Source: an uncultured Clostridia bacterium (GTDB lineage Bacteria; Bacillota; Clostridia; Oscillospirales; Ruminococcaceae). Taken from it: DNA of 44,073 nucleotides. Of the stretch, positions 15,692-23,974 are shown one piece after another. Position 1 is the first letter of the stretch. The number at the start of each line of letters is the position of its first letter. Under the pieces are notes generated by a model, which was given only the letters and a program-made list of their open reading frames with translations, was not told the DNA's origin and made no database searches. The stretch spans positions 1 to 44,073 of the forward strand of contig CANPYR010000018.1 in assembly GCA_947588805.1 (NCBI GenBank). Direction: 5' to 3'. The translations under genes were made by a program, and so were the position numbers.

Positions 15692-16156
15692 ATGGAAAAA
15701 ATCAGAGACTTTTTTAAACTGTATTCCGACCGAAGACCCGGAATTTTCGGGCTTATCATCGTTCTCAGCCAAACTCTTCTCCCAATGCTTTTCGTCGCCG
15801 TCTGCTATTTCGTACTGGGATACGGCTTCAACAGCGCGATCGTGATCTGGCTCTTCACTTTCGTTCTTGAGATCGCAATGCTTCTCTGGACGGAACGTCC
15901 GGTTATAGTCGCCACACCGTTTATAATCCCGCTCGCAGGGATCGTTTTGATAGAAATTATCAATTTTCTCGGCCCCGCTTTCGGTCAGCTCGGCGGCGAC
16001 AGCTCCTATATGAAATCGAACATTATCGTCGAGTTTCTTTCCTATGTGATGATGACAGTCTTCGGCTCCGAGGTGACGGCATGCTTTGCAGCGGTACCGG
16101 CATATCTTTTGATAAAGATCGTTATCGCAATCTGGGAGAAAATTAAGTACAGATAG
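15692..16156 (+). CDS. Small multi-pass membrane protein, unknown
   Basis: This 154-residue protein has four predicted membrane segments: GIFGLIIVLSQTLLPMLFVA, a second around AIVIWLFTFVLEIAMLLW, a third around VIVATPFIIPLAGIVLIEII, and a fourth near the end (ACFAAVPAYLLIKIVIAIW). Short charged ends (MEKIRDFFK and WEKIKYR) flank them. I recognise no family and see no catalytic motif. AAAGGA precedes the ATG and the promoter is well placed, so it is very likely a real gene. It stands alone between repeat-rich DNA and a gene fragment. No terminator was found after it. Confidence 0.75.
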   Translation: MEKIRDFFKLYSDRRPGIFGLIIVLSQTLLPMLFVAVCYFVLGYGFNSAIVIWLFTFVLEIAMLLWTERPVIVATPFIIPLAGIVLIEIINFLGPAFGQLGGDSSYMKSNIIVEFLSYVMMTVFGSEVTACFAAVPAYLLIKIVIAIWEKIKYR

Positions 16157-16320
16157 TTTTACATATTGTATAATAGAGCTTAAATATTACAAATTTGAGA
16201 AGTAAAAAGCCGATATGACCGTTCCTCGGAGCGGTAAATTCAATACAAAGAACTTCACGATTTCAGTGCGAAAGAATCAGCGGATTTATTTTTGTCGGCG
16301 GGACGGTCGTACGGGCGCTA

Positions 16321-16446
16321 TCCCGAGCGCTTAGCGATAGCAATAAAAACTTTGAGACCGTTCCTGCCGCATGTAACGAAGAGATCGGTTTTTACGAGTC
16401 CTGCGGATTCAAAAAATCGGACTGCGCAAGCCCGAACGCTTATTTC
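16321..16446 (+). pseudogene. C-terminal remnant of a GNAT acetyltransferase
   Basis: The plus-strand frame ending near 16446 reads ETVPAACNEEIGFYESCGFK. It resembles the last helix and strand of GNAT acetyltransferases (pattern xNxxxxxFYxxxGF). Upstream in the same frame the sequence is open but shows no acetyl-CoA-binding motif, and there is no start codon or ribosome-binding site. It overlaps the 3' end of the MutS-like gene on the other strand by a few bases. I judge it a decayed tail. Confidence 0.4.
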
Positions 16447-17858
16447 TCCTCCCCAAACCTATACCTTACCGTCGCGTCCTCCCGAATCCTGATTATCCCT
16501 CCCTCATCCTCAAACATCTCCTCCAGCCGTTTAAGATGCGTAATCGCCGCCCACTTCGCGCCACAGCGGTTCAGATATTTAAGTATATAATACATTCCCT
16601 CAGCGCCTTCAGCGTAGTCGGTCGTCTGGAAGACCTCGTTAAGAATTATCAGCGCTCTGTCCCCGGCCTGTTCGACGGTATTTTTCATTTCCGCCACTTC
16701 CTCCTCAAACCGTCCGACAATATCTCCGTCTCGGTAAGAGCGCTCCTCCGAAGCCATTTGAATAAGTATTTTGCTCGGGATCTCGATTTCTGCGGATTTT
16801 GCCGCAATCGGTAGTCCTGAGGCTGTGAAAATTATCGCTAAGGTCGCGGCGCGAAGATATACCGTCTTGCCGCTTGAATTTTTTCCGGTTATTATCATTC
16901 CATTAACGCCGCCAGGCATCCTGAAGCAGTTCGGCACGACTGATTTCGCGTCCGGAAGAGTCAGAAGCAGATAGGGATCGTAAAGCTCCCTGATATCGGT
17001 ATCGCTGCCGAGCTTTGCATAAATCCCCGGGAAGCCTTTGCTTTTTAGTCCGTTGCAGTATTTAACTGCAAAAGAGTAAAATCCGAGGTCGTATCTTATC
17101 TGCAAAAATTCGCTGCAAACCGACGTTATAACATGCTCAAACGCTTCGCAGAGTTCCTTCACCGCCGTCGATATCATCCCTGCCGCCTCGTCGGAAAATA
17201 GCGCGGCGCGAACGAAGCTTGACGCAGATTTTTTACCGAAGGCTCGCTTTTGGGCCTTAAAATTCTTTTGAGTTTTGAGCGCCCCAAGACATTCGATTTT
17301 GCCGTTTTCATCAATTATAATTTCCGACTCGGTGATGTTATCGGAAGCGGAAAAATCGCTGAATTTATCAGCTAAATTGTATAATTCAATTATATCCTGA
17401 GACTCTGCAAGGGTGGAGATACGGTCTTTCAGGGCGTTAAGCCCCTCTGACTCGGGAAACCTATCCCGAAAAATATCATAAATCTCGTTAATCAGCCCGC
17501 ACAGCTTTTTCACGGCGCCCGCTGCCGCCGTTAAAAGCTGCGCGTTGTCTTTTTTGCCGCCGAAGAGCCTAAACATCCGGCTTTTTTCATCTCTGTAATC
17601 GCCCGAGATATCCCCGAACCGCCCGAAAAGCTCTGAAATTCGCTCGATCGGAAGCTTTCTTGCGGTGAAGTCCCGGATGATTTCACGTCGGTAATTTATC
17701 ACCCAAACGTCGGAAAGCGGGCGTTCAATCACTTCACGGGCGGCGTTTTGTAGCCGAATGTCCGGCGTTACAGCCGCAAGAATTTTCCCGAGCATAAGGC
17801 TGTCAAGCTTGGCAACGGGAGCAGGTATCGGCGCGGAATTGTAAAGTAGATTTAGCAT
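16440..17858 (-). CDS. MutS-like ATPase A of a tandem pair
   Basis: This 472-residue protein is related to the core and ATPase domains of MutS and lacks the mismatch-recognition and connector domains. Residues 1-300 are helical (core/lever-like). The ATPase domain has Walker A GKNSSGKT (325-332), a signature helix region GDIVGRFEEEVAEMKNTVEQ, a Walker B LIILNE (about 403-408) and the H-loop AAITHLKRL. The Walker B aspartate is asparagine, as in protein B next to it. It would form a dimer, most simply with protein B, and couple ATP to DNA or nucleic-acid binding. The substrate is unknown. The start has a modest site (GCGAGG). The gene follows protein B by 137 bp. Confidence 0.82.
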   Translation of the reverse strand: MLNLLYNSAPIPAPVAKLDSLMLGKILAAVTPDIRLQNAAREVIERPLSDVWVINYRREIIRDFTARKLPIERISELFGRFGDISGDYRDEKSRMFRLFGGKKDNAQLLTAAAGAVKKLCGLINEIYDIFRDRFPESEGLNALKDRISTLAESQDIIELYNLADKFSDFSASDNITESEIIIDENGKIECLGALKTQKNFKAQKRAFGKKSASSFVRAALFSDEAAGMISTAVKELCEAFEHVITSVCSEFLQIRYDLGFYSFAVKYCNGLKSKGFPGIYAKLGSDTDIRELYDPYLLLTLPDAKSVVPNCFRMPGGVNGMIITGKNSSGKTVYLRAATLAIIFTASGLPIAAKSAEIEIPSKILIQMASEERSYRDGDIVGRFEEEVAEMKNTVEQAGDRALIILNEVFQTTDYAEGAEGMYYILKYLNRCGAKWAAITHLKRLEEMFEDEGGIIRIREDATVRYRFGEEK

Positions 17859-17995
17859 TTGAACCTCGCTTTCTTTTTTACAAAGTCAGGAAATTCCGTC
17901 GGTATTTTTTCATATTTCTATTTTCTAACTCACTAATCTCTATCCTCTAAGATTTGACTTCGCCCGGGCCGTGAGCTGCAAAGTGAAAGACTGCG

Positions 17996-19468
17996 TCAAA
18001 GGCCGTTGGGAGCGAAAGCCGCGCACGCTCCTTCATCGCCCCCTCCCCGTCTCTTTTCAAGCCCCTCTCTATCCATTCCATACTTCTTCAAAATATCCAA
18101 AGCATAAGACGACCGCCCGCAGAGTTGCTTAACAATCTTAAAGGTTCTTATATTTTCATTCCCCGAAACCACCGTCGTCAAAGACGGAAAATCGCTCTCG
18201 CTCACGCCGTGAAAGTGAGTAACAAAGAGCGCGAATGCTTTTTTTCGGGAGATTTCGGTCATCAGCTTAATTGAAAGCTCCGTCCCCTTTTTCTCATCCG
18301 CGCCCGAAAACGTCTCGTTTAAAAGTATAAAGCTTTTCCCGTCGGCGCACTTTAGGACCTCGCTCAGACGGTTCACCTCATTTTCAAGTCTCCCGCCGGA
18401 AGCAAAGCCCTCGTTTTCGGGAAAATGCGTAAAAATCCGCGTGAAAGGGTATATTTCCGCGTTTCTTGCATAAACCGGACAGCCGTTCAAAAACATAATC
18501 AGGTTTACCGCCGCTGCTCTTAAAAAGGTAGTTTTGCCGCCGCCGTTCGCCCCGCGTATGAAAAACGCCCGCTCTCCTTCCGTCATTTCAATGTCGTTCG
18601 GCACGATTTTCGCGCCGTCCTTGAGAAGCAGCGAAATATCGTAAAGGTCCCGAGCGCGGTATCCCGGCGCGCTTGAAATTTCGGGATAGCATATATCTGC
18701 GCCGCAAGATTTCGCCCTTTCCCGCAGGCGGTTGATAGAAAAATAAAACTCCAATTCCTCCGCGAGCAGCAGAATATCGGGATTTATAAGTGGAAGCAGT
18801 TCTTCGCGCAGTATCTTCATCCGCATAAATTCATCTTTCCGAAGCCCTATCAGCGCATCCGCAAGCCTCGGTGAAATCTTCATCCCCGACCGAATATTTT
18901 CCCGCTCCGAACCGTAACCAAGCCTTTCACAGATTTTATAAACCCTTTCGCATACTTGCGTCTCTTCATCCTCGGGATTTTTAACATATACTCCGCTCGG
19001 CTCGAATATTATTCGACATTTTACCGTCTTTTCCCACAGAGCTTTATACTTATTTATCCCGTCAAAAAGGCGAACCCTGTGTTCTTCTCTTAAATCCGCA
19101 TCTTCATTCAAAGCCCGTAATATCGGGATTTTATAGCTGCTTTTCATGCTTTCGACCGCCGAAATATAGCTCTTCGCATACCCGATAAAGAGCGCGCAGC
19201 GTTCGATCCCGTGCGCTGAATTTTCAAAGAGAAGCTTTGATTTTTCGAGATATTTTAAATTCAGATACAGCCCATGAAGCCAATCATAAAAAGCTTTATC
19301 TTCAAGCAGCTTAAATATTTCCTGCCGCGATAAGATATCATTCGGCGCGCAGATGTGAGACATGACCGAAATTTCCTTTTTCGACAGCAGCTTATCAAGC
19401 GACGCGTCCGAAAAAACTTCCTCGGGGATCTCCCCGACAGGGGCGCTTAAATTAAGAACAGACAGCAT
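17996..19468 (-). CDS. MutS-like ATPase B of a tandem pair
   Basis: This 490-residue paralogue of protein A has the same plan: a helical core/lever region, then the ATPase with Walker A GANGGGKT (306-313), the signature GFASGGRLENEVNRLSEVL, Walker B FILLNE (about 379-384) and the H-loop LFVTHFHG. It also has Asn for Asp in Walker B. It has no endonuclease (Smr) domain, unlike MutS2. ATG 19468 is chosen because AGAGGTGA precedes it. The longer reading to 19516 starts inside the promoter. The last residues (GACAAFAPNGL) are encoded by sequence that recurs at 40973-40995, so the tail may be derived from a repeat. It diverges from the XRE gene. Confidence 0.82.
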   Translation of the reverse strand: MLSVLNLSAPVGEIPEEVFSDASLDKLLSKKEISVMSHICAPNDILSRQEIFKLLEDKAFYDWLHGLYLNLKYLEKSKLLFENSAHGIERCALFIGYAKSYISAVESMKSSYKIPILRALNEDADLREEHRVRLFDGINKYKALWEKTVKCRIIFEPSGVYVKNPEDEETQVCERVYKICERLGYGSERENIRSGMKISPRLADALIGLRKDEFMRMKILREELLPLINPDILLLAEELEFYFSINRLRERAKSCGADICYPEISSAPGYRARDLYDISLLLKDGAKIVPNDIEMTEGERAFFIRGANGGGKTTFLRAAAVNLIMFLNGCPVYARNAEIYPFTRIFTHFPENEGFASGGRLENEVNRLSEVLKCADGKSFILLNETFSGADEKKGTELSIKLMTEISRKKAFALFVTHFHGVSESDFPSLTTVVSGNENIRTFKIVKQLCGRSSYALDILKKYGMDREGLEKRRGGGDEGACAAFAPNGL

Positions 19469-19487
19469 AAAATCACCTCTTATCTTC

Positions 19488-19516
19488 ATCATAATCTCGA
19501 AAATTCGCCCTGTCAA
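19488..19516 (-). promoter_or_regulatory. Promoter of the MutS-like pair
   Basis: TTGACA (19511-19516), a 17-bp spacer and TATGAT (19488-19493). The -35 box is part of the inverted repeat at 19511-19537. Confidence 0.8.
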
Positions 19517-19537
19517 GCAACTAACAATTGCGTGACA
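19511..19537. promoter_or_regulatory. Palindrome across divergent -35 boxes (candidate XRE operator)
   Basis: TGTCAAGCAA and TTGCGTGACA are inverted repeats (9 of 10 positions) around a 7-bp centre. They cover the -35 boxes of both divergent promoters. A dimeric regulator bound here would control both directions. Confidence 0.55.
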
Positions 19538-19560
19538 ACGGGCGAAAAATGTGATATGAT
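19532..19560 (+). promoter_or_regulatory. Promoter of the XRE regulator gene
   Basis: GTGACA (19532-19537), a 17-bp spacer and TATGAT (19555-19560), just upstream of GGGAGGC and the ATG at 19582. Confidence 0.65.
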
Positions 19561-19581
19561 AAACTCAGGGAGGCGTTTTTT

Positions 19582-20241
19582 ATGTTCAGTATAGAAAAAT
19601 TCGGTTCATTTCTTTCGCGGCTCCGAAAGAATGCGGATATGACTCAGTCGGAGCTTGCCGACCGGTTAAATCTTACCCGCCAGGCGGTTTCGAGATATGA
19701 GCGCGGCGAGAGCTTTCCGGACGTTTCGGTTCTTGTCAGGATAGTGGAGATTTTTGCGGTTTCAACCGATGAATTGATAAATGCGGGATGTCCGACGGCG
19801 GGAGAGTCTAAGATACTTGAAAATGTCGTGAGCGGAAGCGGTGATATTGTCGCCGCAAGCTTTTCCGACATTGCTGGACTTGCTCCGATTTTAAAGCCGA
19901 GCGTTCTTGAAAAGCTCGCGAAAAATTTTTCCGAAAAGGGAATAGATATCACAGAGATAATTAAGCTTGCCGAATATCTCAACGACGAAAGCGTGACTTC
20001 GCTGCTTAGCGGAGCGGATCTTGACGGGATAAATTACGAGGTCCTGGAAAGATTTCTGCCGATTTTAAGTGCGGAATCCAAGCTTAAAATTTTTGAAAAC
20101 ATCCTTGAGGGAGAGATGGACTGGCATTTTTTACGGGCGCTCATGAAATATAACGACGGATTTTTACTGCAGTCATGGGTGGAAGCGGCTGTTATAGACG
20201 GCGCGCTGCCGGAGGATTGCTTGGGGATGATGGGGGTATAA
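19582..20241 (+). CDS. XRE-family transcriptional regulator
   Basis: This 219-residue protein has an N-terminal HTH_3 domain (7-62: LSRLRKNADMTQSELADRLN, LTRQAVSRYERGESFPDVSV) of the Cro/C1 type. It is followed by an extended helical region of about 150 residues without a recognised family (SVLEKLAKNFSEKGIDITEI, VLERFLPILSAESKLKIFEN), which may serve for dimerisation or ligand sensing. It is transcribed divergently from the MutS-like pair across a 113-bp intergenic region holding both promoters and a shared palindrome, so it probably controls that pair and itself. GGGAGG precedes the ATG. Confidence 0.88.
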   Translation: MFSIEKFGSFLSRLRKNADMTQSELADRLNLTRQAVSRYERGESFPDVSVLVRIVEIFAVSTDELINAGCPTAGESKILENVVSGSGDIVAASFSDIAGLAPILKPSVLEKLAKNFSEKGIDITEIIKLAEYLNDESVTSLLSGADLDGINYEVLERFLPILSAESKLKIFENILEGEMDWHFLRALMKYNDGFLLQSWVEAAVIDGALPEDCLGMMGV

Positions 20242-21150
20242 AAGGAGCTCCGAATAAATACTGTTATTTAAATATTTATGACTTGACATTTTTAATCTTT
20301 TTAAGCTCTATACTTGCGCGGATAATCATATAAACCGCCATGCAAATCACAACTGTGCACACACCGCCGCCGGCGGCTGCGGTAATGACCTTACGGAACA
20401 GCGGATCGTCATCTCCGCCGAACTGCGCAAGCATCGCGGTTTCAAGCGACAGAACTGATACCGGCGCCGCCACCGGATTTATCGCCTTTGCCGCAGAGAG
20501 TATCGGGCTTTTATTATTATGCCGCCGAGTTTTTACTATTTCGACGGTCGAGACTGTGACGGCGTAAAACGAATAGGCCGCCATCGCGTAGATCAAAATC
20601 CCGGGATACTCGAACCCGCGATCCTGCTGTACAATGAAAATCACGATCCCTGCGAGCGCTTGATTCATAAACAGAAGCATTATCCCGCAGAGCCGGTAAC
20701 GCCGAAGCTCAACCGCTTCGTCCCGCGCGTTAAACCGCCTAAGAAGCAAAAACCGCATCCCTGCAAGCAAAATATAATAGACCGCAAGCGAGACAAACCA
20801 TGCCGAGCGGTAGAAAATGCCGGAAAACAGCTTTATTATTATGTAAATTATGTTAATTATCAAACCGACGGCAAGCGAAATTTTGTAGCGAAAGCGAAGG
20901 TCGCTCAGGTATTTTTCTCCGAATTTAGTTGAGCGTAATTTTTCTCTGATGGGATGTTTCCGGACGATTTTCACGGCGGCAGCGACAGAAATTATCAATG
21001 CGTATGCGGATAAAAGATAAGAGCCGTAGCGCAGAATGGGATGTTGTATATCGAATATAAAAACAGCGGCGACAGATCCGAGCTCGAAGACCGCGAAAAC
21101 AGCCGTGAAAACCTGCGGCGGGAATAAGATTCTTTTGAGAGAGGATTTAA

Positions 21151-21407
21151 GGCGCCACCGCACAATTATTTTGGTGCAGATACGCAGTCAGATTTTTTGT
21201 CAGATGAAACAAAAACCGGAGCTAATACTTTGTGTATTAGCGAGGATTTTTGTGAAATATGACGAAAAATATGCAATAAAAGCTGGTTTTATTCCCAATC
21301 GGACTTCGTGGACATAAACGACCGCCCACTCGTCCTCTTGGATAAAACCCCGCGTTTATTCGCAGATGCGCCAAAAAGGCGTTAGCCGCTAATTGCGCGG
21401 TGGTGCC
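21151..21407. mobile_element. MITE-like element, copy B (257 bp) with nested insertion
   Basis: The ends match copy A at 618-789 (GGCGCCACCGCACAATTA and the complement of GGCACCACCGCGCAATTA). It is flanked by TTAA at 21147-21150 and 21408-21411. Internal sequence is nearly identical to copy A in opposite orientation, except that 89 bp (21276-21364) replaces 4 bp of copy A. It interrupts the membrane-protein gene at 20276-21508. Confidence 0.9.
21276..21364 (+). repeat. Small palindromic module nested in MITE copy B
   Basis: The 89-bp insert has inverted ends (AATAAAAGCTGGTTTTATTC against the complement of GGATAAAACCCCGCGTTTAT) and a core CATAAACGACCG and CTCGTCCTC. That core is shared with the units at 14813-15052. 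It is absent from copy A, so it inserted after or during spread of the element. Confidence 0.75.
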
Positions 21408-21526
21408 TTAAGTTGTTCTCCTGATTCTGACTGTAAAGGTACTGCCTTTTGCAAATTAAGACGCGTTTTTCCGGCGTTACGATGGCATAATCGAAAATAA
21501 TTTTTCATATAGATCACCTTAGTTCA

Positions 21527-21555
21527 ATTATATCGCCGCCGACCAAGGCTGTCGA
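21527..21555 (-). promoter_or_regulatory. Promoter of the disrupted membrane-protein gene
   Basis: TCGACA (21550-21555), a 17-bp spacer and TATAAT (21527-21532), 19 bp before the original ATG at 21508. Confidence 0.7.
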
Positions 21556-21590
21556 ACGGGCTTGCGCCGATATTGCCAATACCTCCCTCT

Positions 21591-23426
21591 TCACTCCCCA
21601 ATCCTCATTGCGACTTCCGCTGAAGCTTTCTTTGCAACCTCTCGCAGGGATTTATCGCTTAGGTCCGAGCCGGGTTCAAATACCCCGTTAAACGTCTCGT
21701 GCAGCGGCTCGCAGACGGTGTAGTCGTCATATCTCCACTCTATCTGAAGCCCCTCGACGCTTTCGGAAGTCTCGGGGAAGCCCTGAGACTTTGAGCCTTC
21801 GCCGGCGCTGATATAGTCGAAAAATTCCGCTAAAAAGCTTGCGGCGAGCTCCTTTTTCTCCGACGTCGGACTCATCATAATATACTCGGCTTCCACATAA
21901 GGCCGCTCGGCGTAGACGTAGGGGATATCCTTATAATTAACAAGACTATCTGTTGCCCCGGCGCTTTCAACGGCTTTTTTCATCAACGAATAAAATTCCT
22001 CGCCGTCTGCGTCTGAGTATGTCATGCTCTCAAGATCGATATTTTTTCTTATATATGCGCTCAGCTGTTCGTTTCTGAGGTAGAAAAATTTGCCTTCGAG
22101 CCGCAGATCCTCAAGATATTTTACAGTATCTTCCGTAAGATTGTCGTACGGAGTCGAACCTTCGGGATAGAATTTCAGATCATACGGCACTCCGAAGCAG
22201 AGACCGTCATATGCGGAAACCTGCTCTATAAACGGATCCGAGCGGATTTTTTCTTTTAGCTCCGGGAAATTATACAGATCCGCAAACTGATTATTGGTAA
22301 TATATGCAAACTTTCTCAGGGTATCGGTGCAGAAGCAGTCGATATCGCTGTCTCCGGCCATAAGCTTAATATTCAGATCCCCGACCTGCTCTTTATCGTA
22401 GTGGATCGTTTTCACGATAACTCCGGTTTTGTTTTCAAATTCGCGGATGAAATCGGTTATAACGTTCTGCACGCCGAAATATGCAAGAGTTAAGGACTGC
22501 GGCGGGCGCTCGTAGTCGTAGAAGAAATAATTTTCTTCAAGATCTGTGATCAGGGAAGCGATATTTTCCGAAACAGAGACGTTGCATTTTGTCATGCCGT
22601 TTGCCTGAAGCTTCGGCTTTGAGATAACCGAGCATTCGCCGGAATCTAAGGCAAATTCCGAGATACAGATCTGCATATCCGAGCCGCAGGCGCTCATTAA
22701 AACGCTGTCGGCGCGGGGGTTGTAAGCAAGATCCAAAAGAATATACATATCGTTTATATCGCCAAGCTTTGAGGACTTTTCGGTATTTAAATCAAGCTCC
22801 CAGACGGCGCAGTCCGCTGCGGATACGCTATAACAGATCGCAAGAATTTTTTCGTCTTTATAGGAGCAGAGCCTTCGGATATTTTTGGGAGCTTTAAAGG
22901 TCGTTATTTCCCCCGAATTTCTGTCCGCGATGGTATAATTCATCCCGGAGCTACCGTTTTCGGTTGCAAAAATATAGAAGCCGTCGCTCACCGCGAAGCC
23001 CTTGAAGCCGTTAGGCTCCGGCTTTTTAAAGTCTTCAAGATAGAGCTCGTTTACCGGTTCGCCATCCGGGGTATATGCAAAAAAGCAGCCTTTTTCGGGA
23101 AGAAAAAGATGAAGCATGCCGCCGTATGCGTTTATATATTTGCAGTCGGAATCAAAGAGCCGCAAGCTTTCGCCGGTTTCGAGGTTTTGGGAATACACCC
23201 CGCCGTTTCCGAGAATATAAAGGCAGTTTCCAAGCTGAGCGGTATCCGAGATATCGGAGGACGGGATGGGGAGCGAGATATTTTCTTTAAGGGTTATGGG
23301 AGAATAAGAAGCGCTTTCAGAGGGGCGCAGCGAGCAGGAGGACAGTAGAAGAACGATAATTAAAAATGAAATCAAAAGCCTTTTTATCGGCAGGCAGGAT
23401 TTATAGAAAATTTGCGCCGTAAGCAT
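21591..23426 (-). CDS. Lipoprotein: propeller-like N-terminus plus solute-binding domain
   Basis: This 611-residue protein has a lipoprotein signal (LLISFLIIVLLLSSC, lipobox LSSC). Residues about 40-310 are a chain of short beta repeats (NCLYILGNGGVYSQNLETGE, GVYSQNLE, FFAYTPDG, VWELDLNTEK) resembling a beta-propeller. From about 315 it reads as a family 1 extracellular solute-binding protein (SLTLAYFGVQNVITDFIREF, AYDGLCFGVPYDLKFYPEGS, and YVEAEYIMMSP near the end). No permease or ATPase is adjacent, so it is an orphan binding protein or a surface sensor. The ATG at 23426 follows GGGGTGA. The GTG at 23435 lies within that site. Confidence 0.8.
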   Translation of the reverse strand: MLTAQIFYKSCLPIKRLLISFLIIVLLLSSCSLRPSESASYSPITLKENISLPIPSSDISDTAQLGNCLYILGNGGVYSQNLETGESLRLFDSDCKYINAYGGMLHLFLPEKGCFFAYTPDGEPVNELYLEDFKKPEPNGFKGFAVSDGFYIFATENGSSGMNYTIADRNSGEITTFKAPKNIRRLCSYKDEKILAICYSVSAADCAVWELDLNTEKSSKLGDINDMYILLDLAYNPRADSVLMSACGSDMQICISEFALDSGECSVISKPKLQANGMTKCNVSVSENIASLITDLEENYFFYDYERPPQSLTLAYFGVQNVITDFIREFENKTGVIVKTIHYDKEQVGDLNIKLMAGDSDIDCFCTDTLRKFAYITNNQFADLYNFPELKEKIRSDPFIEQVSAYDGLCFGVPYDLKFYPEGSTPYDNLTEDTVKYLEDLRLEGKFFYLRNEQLSAYIRKNIDLESMTYSDADGEEFYSLMKKAVESAGATDSLVNYKDIPYVYAERPYVEAEYIMMSPTSEKKELAASFLAEFFDYISAGEGSKSQGFPETSESVEGLQIEWRYDDYTVCEPLHETFNGVFEPGSDLSDKSLREVAKKASAEVAMRIGE

Positions 23427-23455
23427 CTGTATCACCCCTGAGTTATATATGAAAT

Positions 23456-23484
23456 ATTATAGATTATTTTCGTTGGAAAGTCAA
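23456..23484 (-). promoter_or_regulatory. Promoter of the solute-binding lipoprotein gene
   Basis: TTGACT (23479-23484), a 17-bp spacer and TATAAT (23456-23461), 30 bp before the start. Confidence 0.88.
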
Positions 23485-23530
23485 GATGGGGGAAGGGGAA
23501 AGATGTGGCCAAGGCGGCCACATCAAGAAT

Positions 23531-23610
23531 ACAGAAGTCAGATGTCAGACGTCAGAACTTCAAGGCGACGCCTTGAAATTCTGAGCTCTGATTTCTGACC
23601 TCTGTCTTCT
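23531..23610. repeat. TCTGA-type long hairpin repeat
   Basis: Arms built from repeated (T)CAGA units (ACAGAAGTCAGATGTCAGAC and the complement of TCTGATTTCTGACCTCTGTC) flank a perfect 9-bp stem TTCAAGGCG/CGCCTTGAA. The right arm matches 41137-41167 at 30 of 31 positions and resembles 3344-3374. Confidence 0.75.
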
Positions 23611-23624
23611 TAACGGGCCGCATC

Positions 23625-23785
23625 CGGGTGCTGCCCAAGTGCTCGTCCTGCGGACCTGCCTATTCGCTGCAAAATCAGCTTGTATGCCGGCGAAGTGCAA
23701 AAGCAAATTTTAACGCTTTGCTTTGATGGCAGTCGAGCGGTAAAAACAGTAACGTTTTCCATCAATTTCCCGTTCAACATGCTCA
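23625..23785 (-). repeat. Composite nested palindromic repeats, cluster 2
   Basis: Read on the minus strand it has the same order as 14765-15020: GAACGGGAA, TCGACTGCC.TCAAA, AAAGCGTTAAAA, TTGCTTTT, then ACAAGCTGATTTTGCAGC and GTCCGCAGGACG and CTTGGGCA. The similarity is partial (many substitutions). No gene was found between 23485 and 23924. Confidence 0.7.
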
Positions 23786-23924
23786 TCCCGGTCCTCCATC
23801 CCCAAAGCAAAGCCAACCCCTCACGGCGCGCGCCCTTTTCCTTCCCAAAACCTACAAATCCCCCTATACTTTCTTAATTTTCTTAAATTTTTATTAAAAT
23901 TTCTCCCCATCCCCTTAAGAATTC

Positions 23925-23953
23925 TTGACAAACGTCTCGATTCGCCATAGAAT
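23925..23953 (+). promoter_or_regulatory. Promoter of the DUF1287 gene
   Basis: TTGACA (23925-23930), a 17-bp spacer and TAGAAT (23948-23953). Confidence 0.85.
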
Positions 23954-23974
23954 AGGGGGTGAGGAGTGGTTTTT

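Larger units (their letters stand above)
20276..21508 (-). pseudogene. Membrane-protein gene split by the MITE-like element
   Basis: The 3' part (20276-21146) encodes about 290 residues with seven or so hydrophobic segments and ends KKIKNVKS. The 5' part (21408-21508) starts MKNYFRLCHRN behind AAGGTGATCTAT and its own promoter. Between them lies the 257-bp element with a TTAA duplication. Removing the element and one TTAA joins the frames exactly: SGEQL + KSSLKRILFPP. As it stands, translation from the ATG stops seven codons into the element. The 3' part can be read from a GTG in the other terminal repeat (MRWRLKSS), which has no ribosome-binding site. The family resembles unnamed Clostridia membrane proteins. 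The function is unknown and probably lost. Confidence 0.85.
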
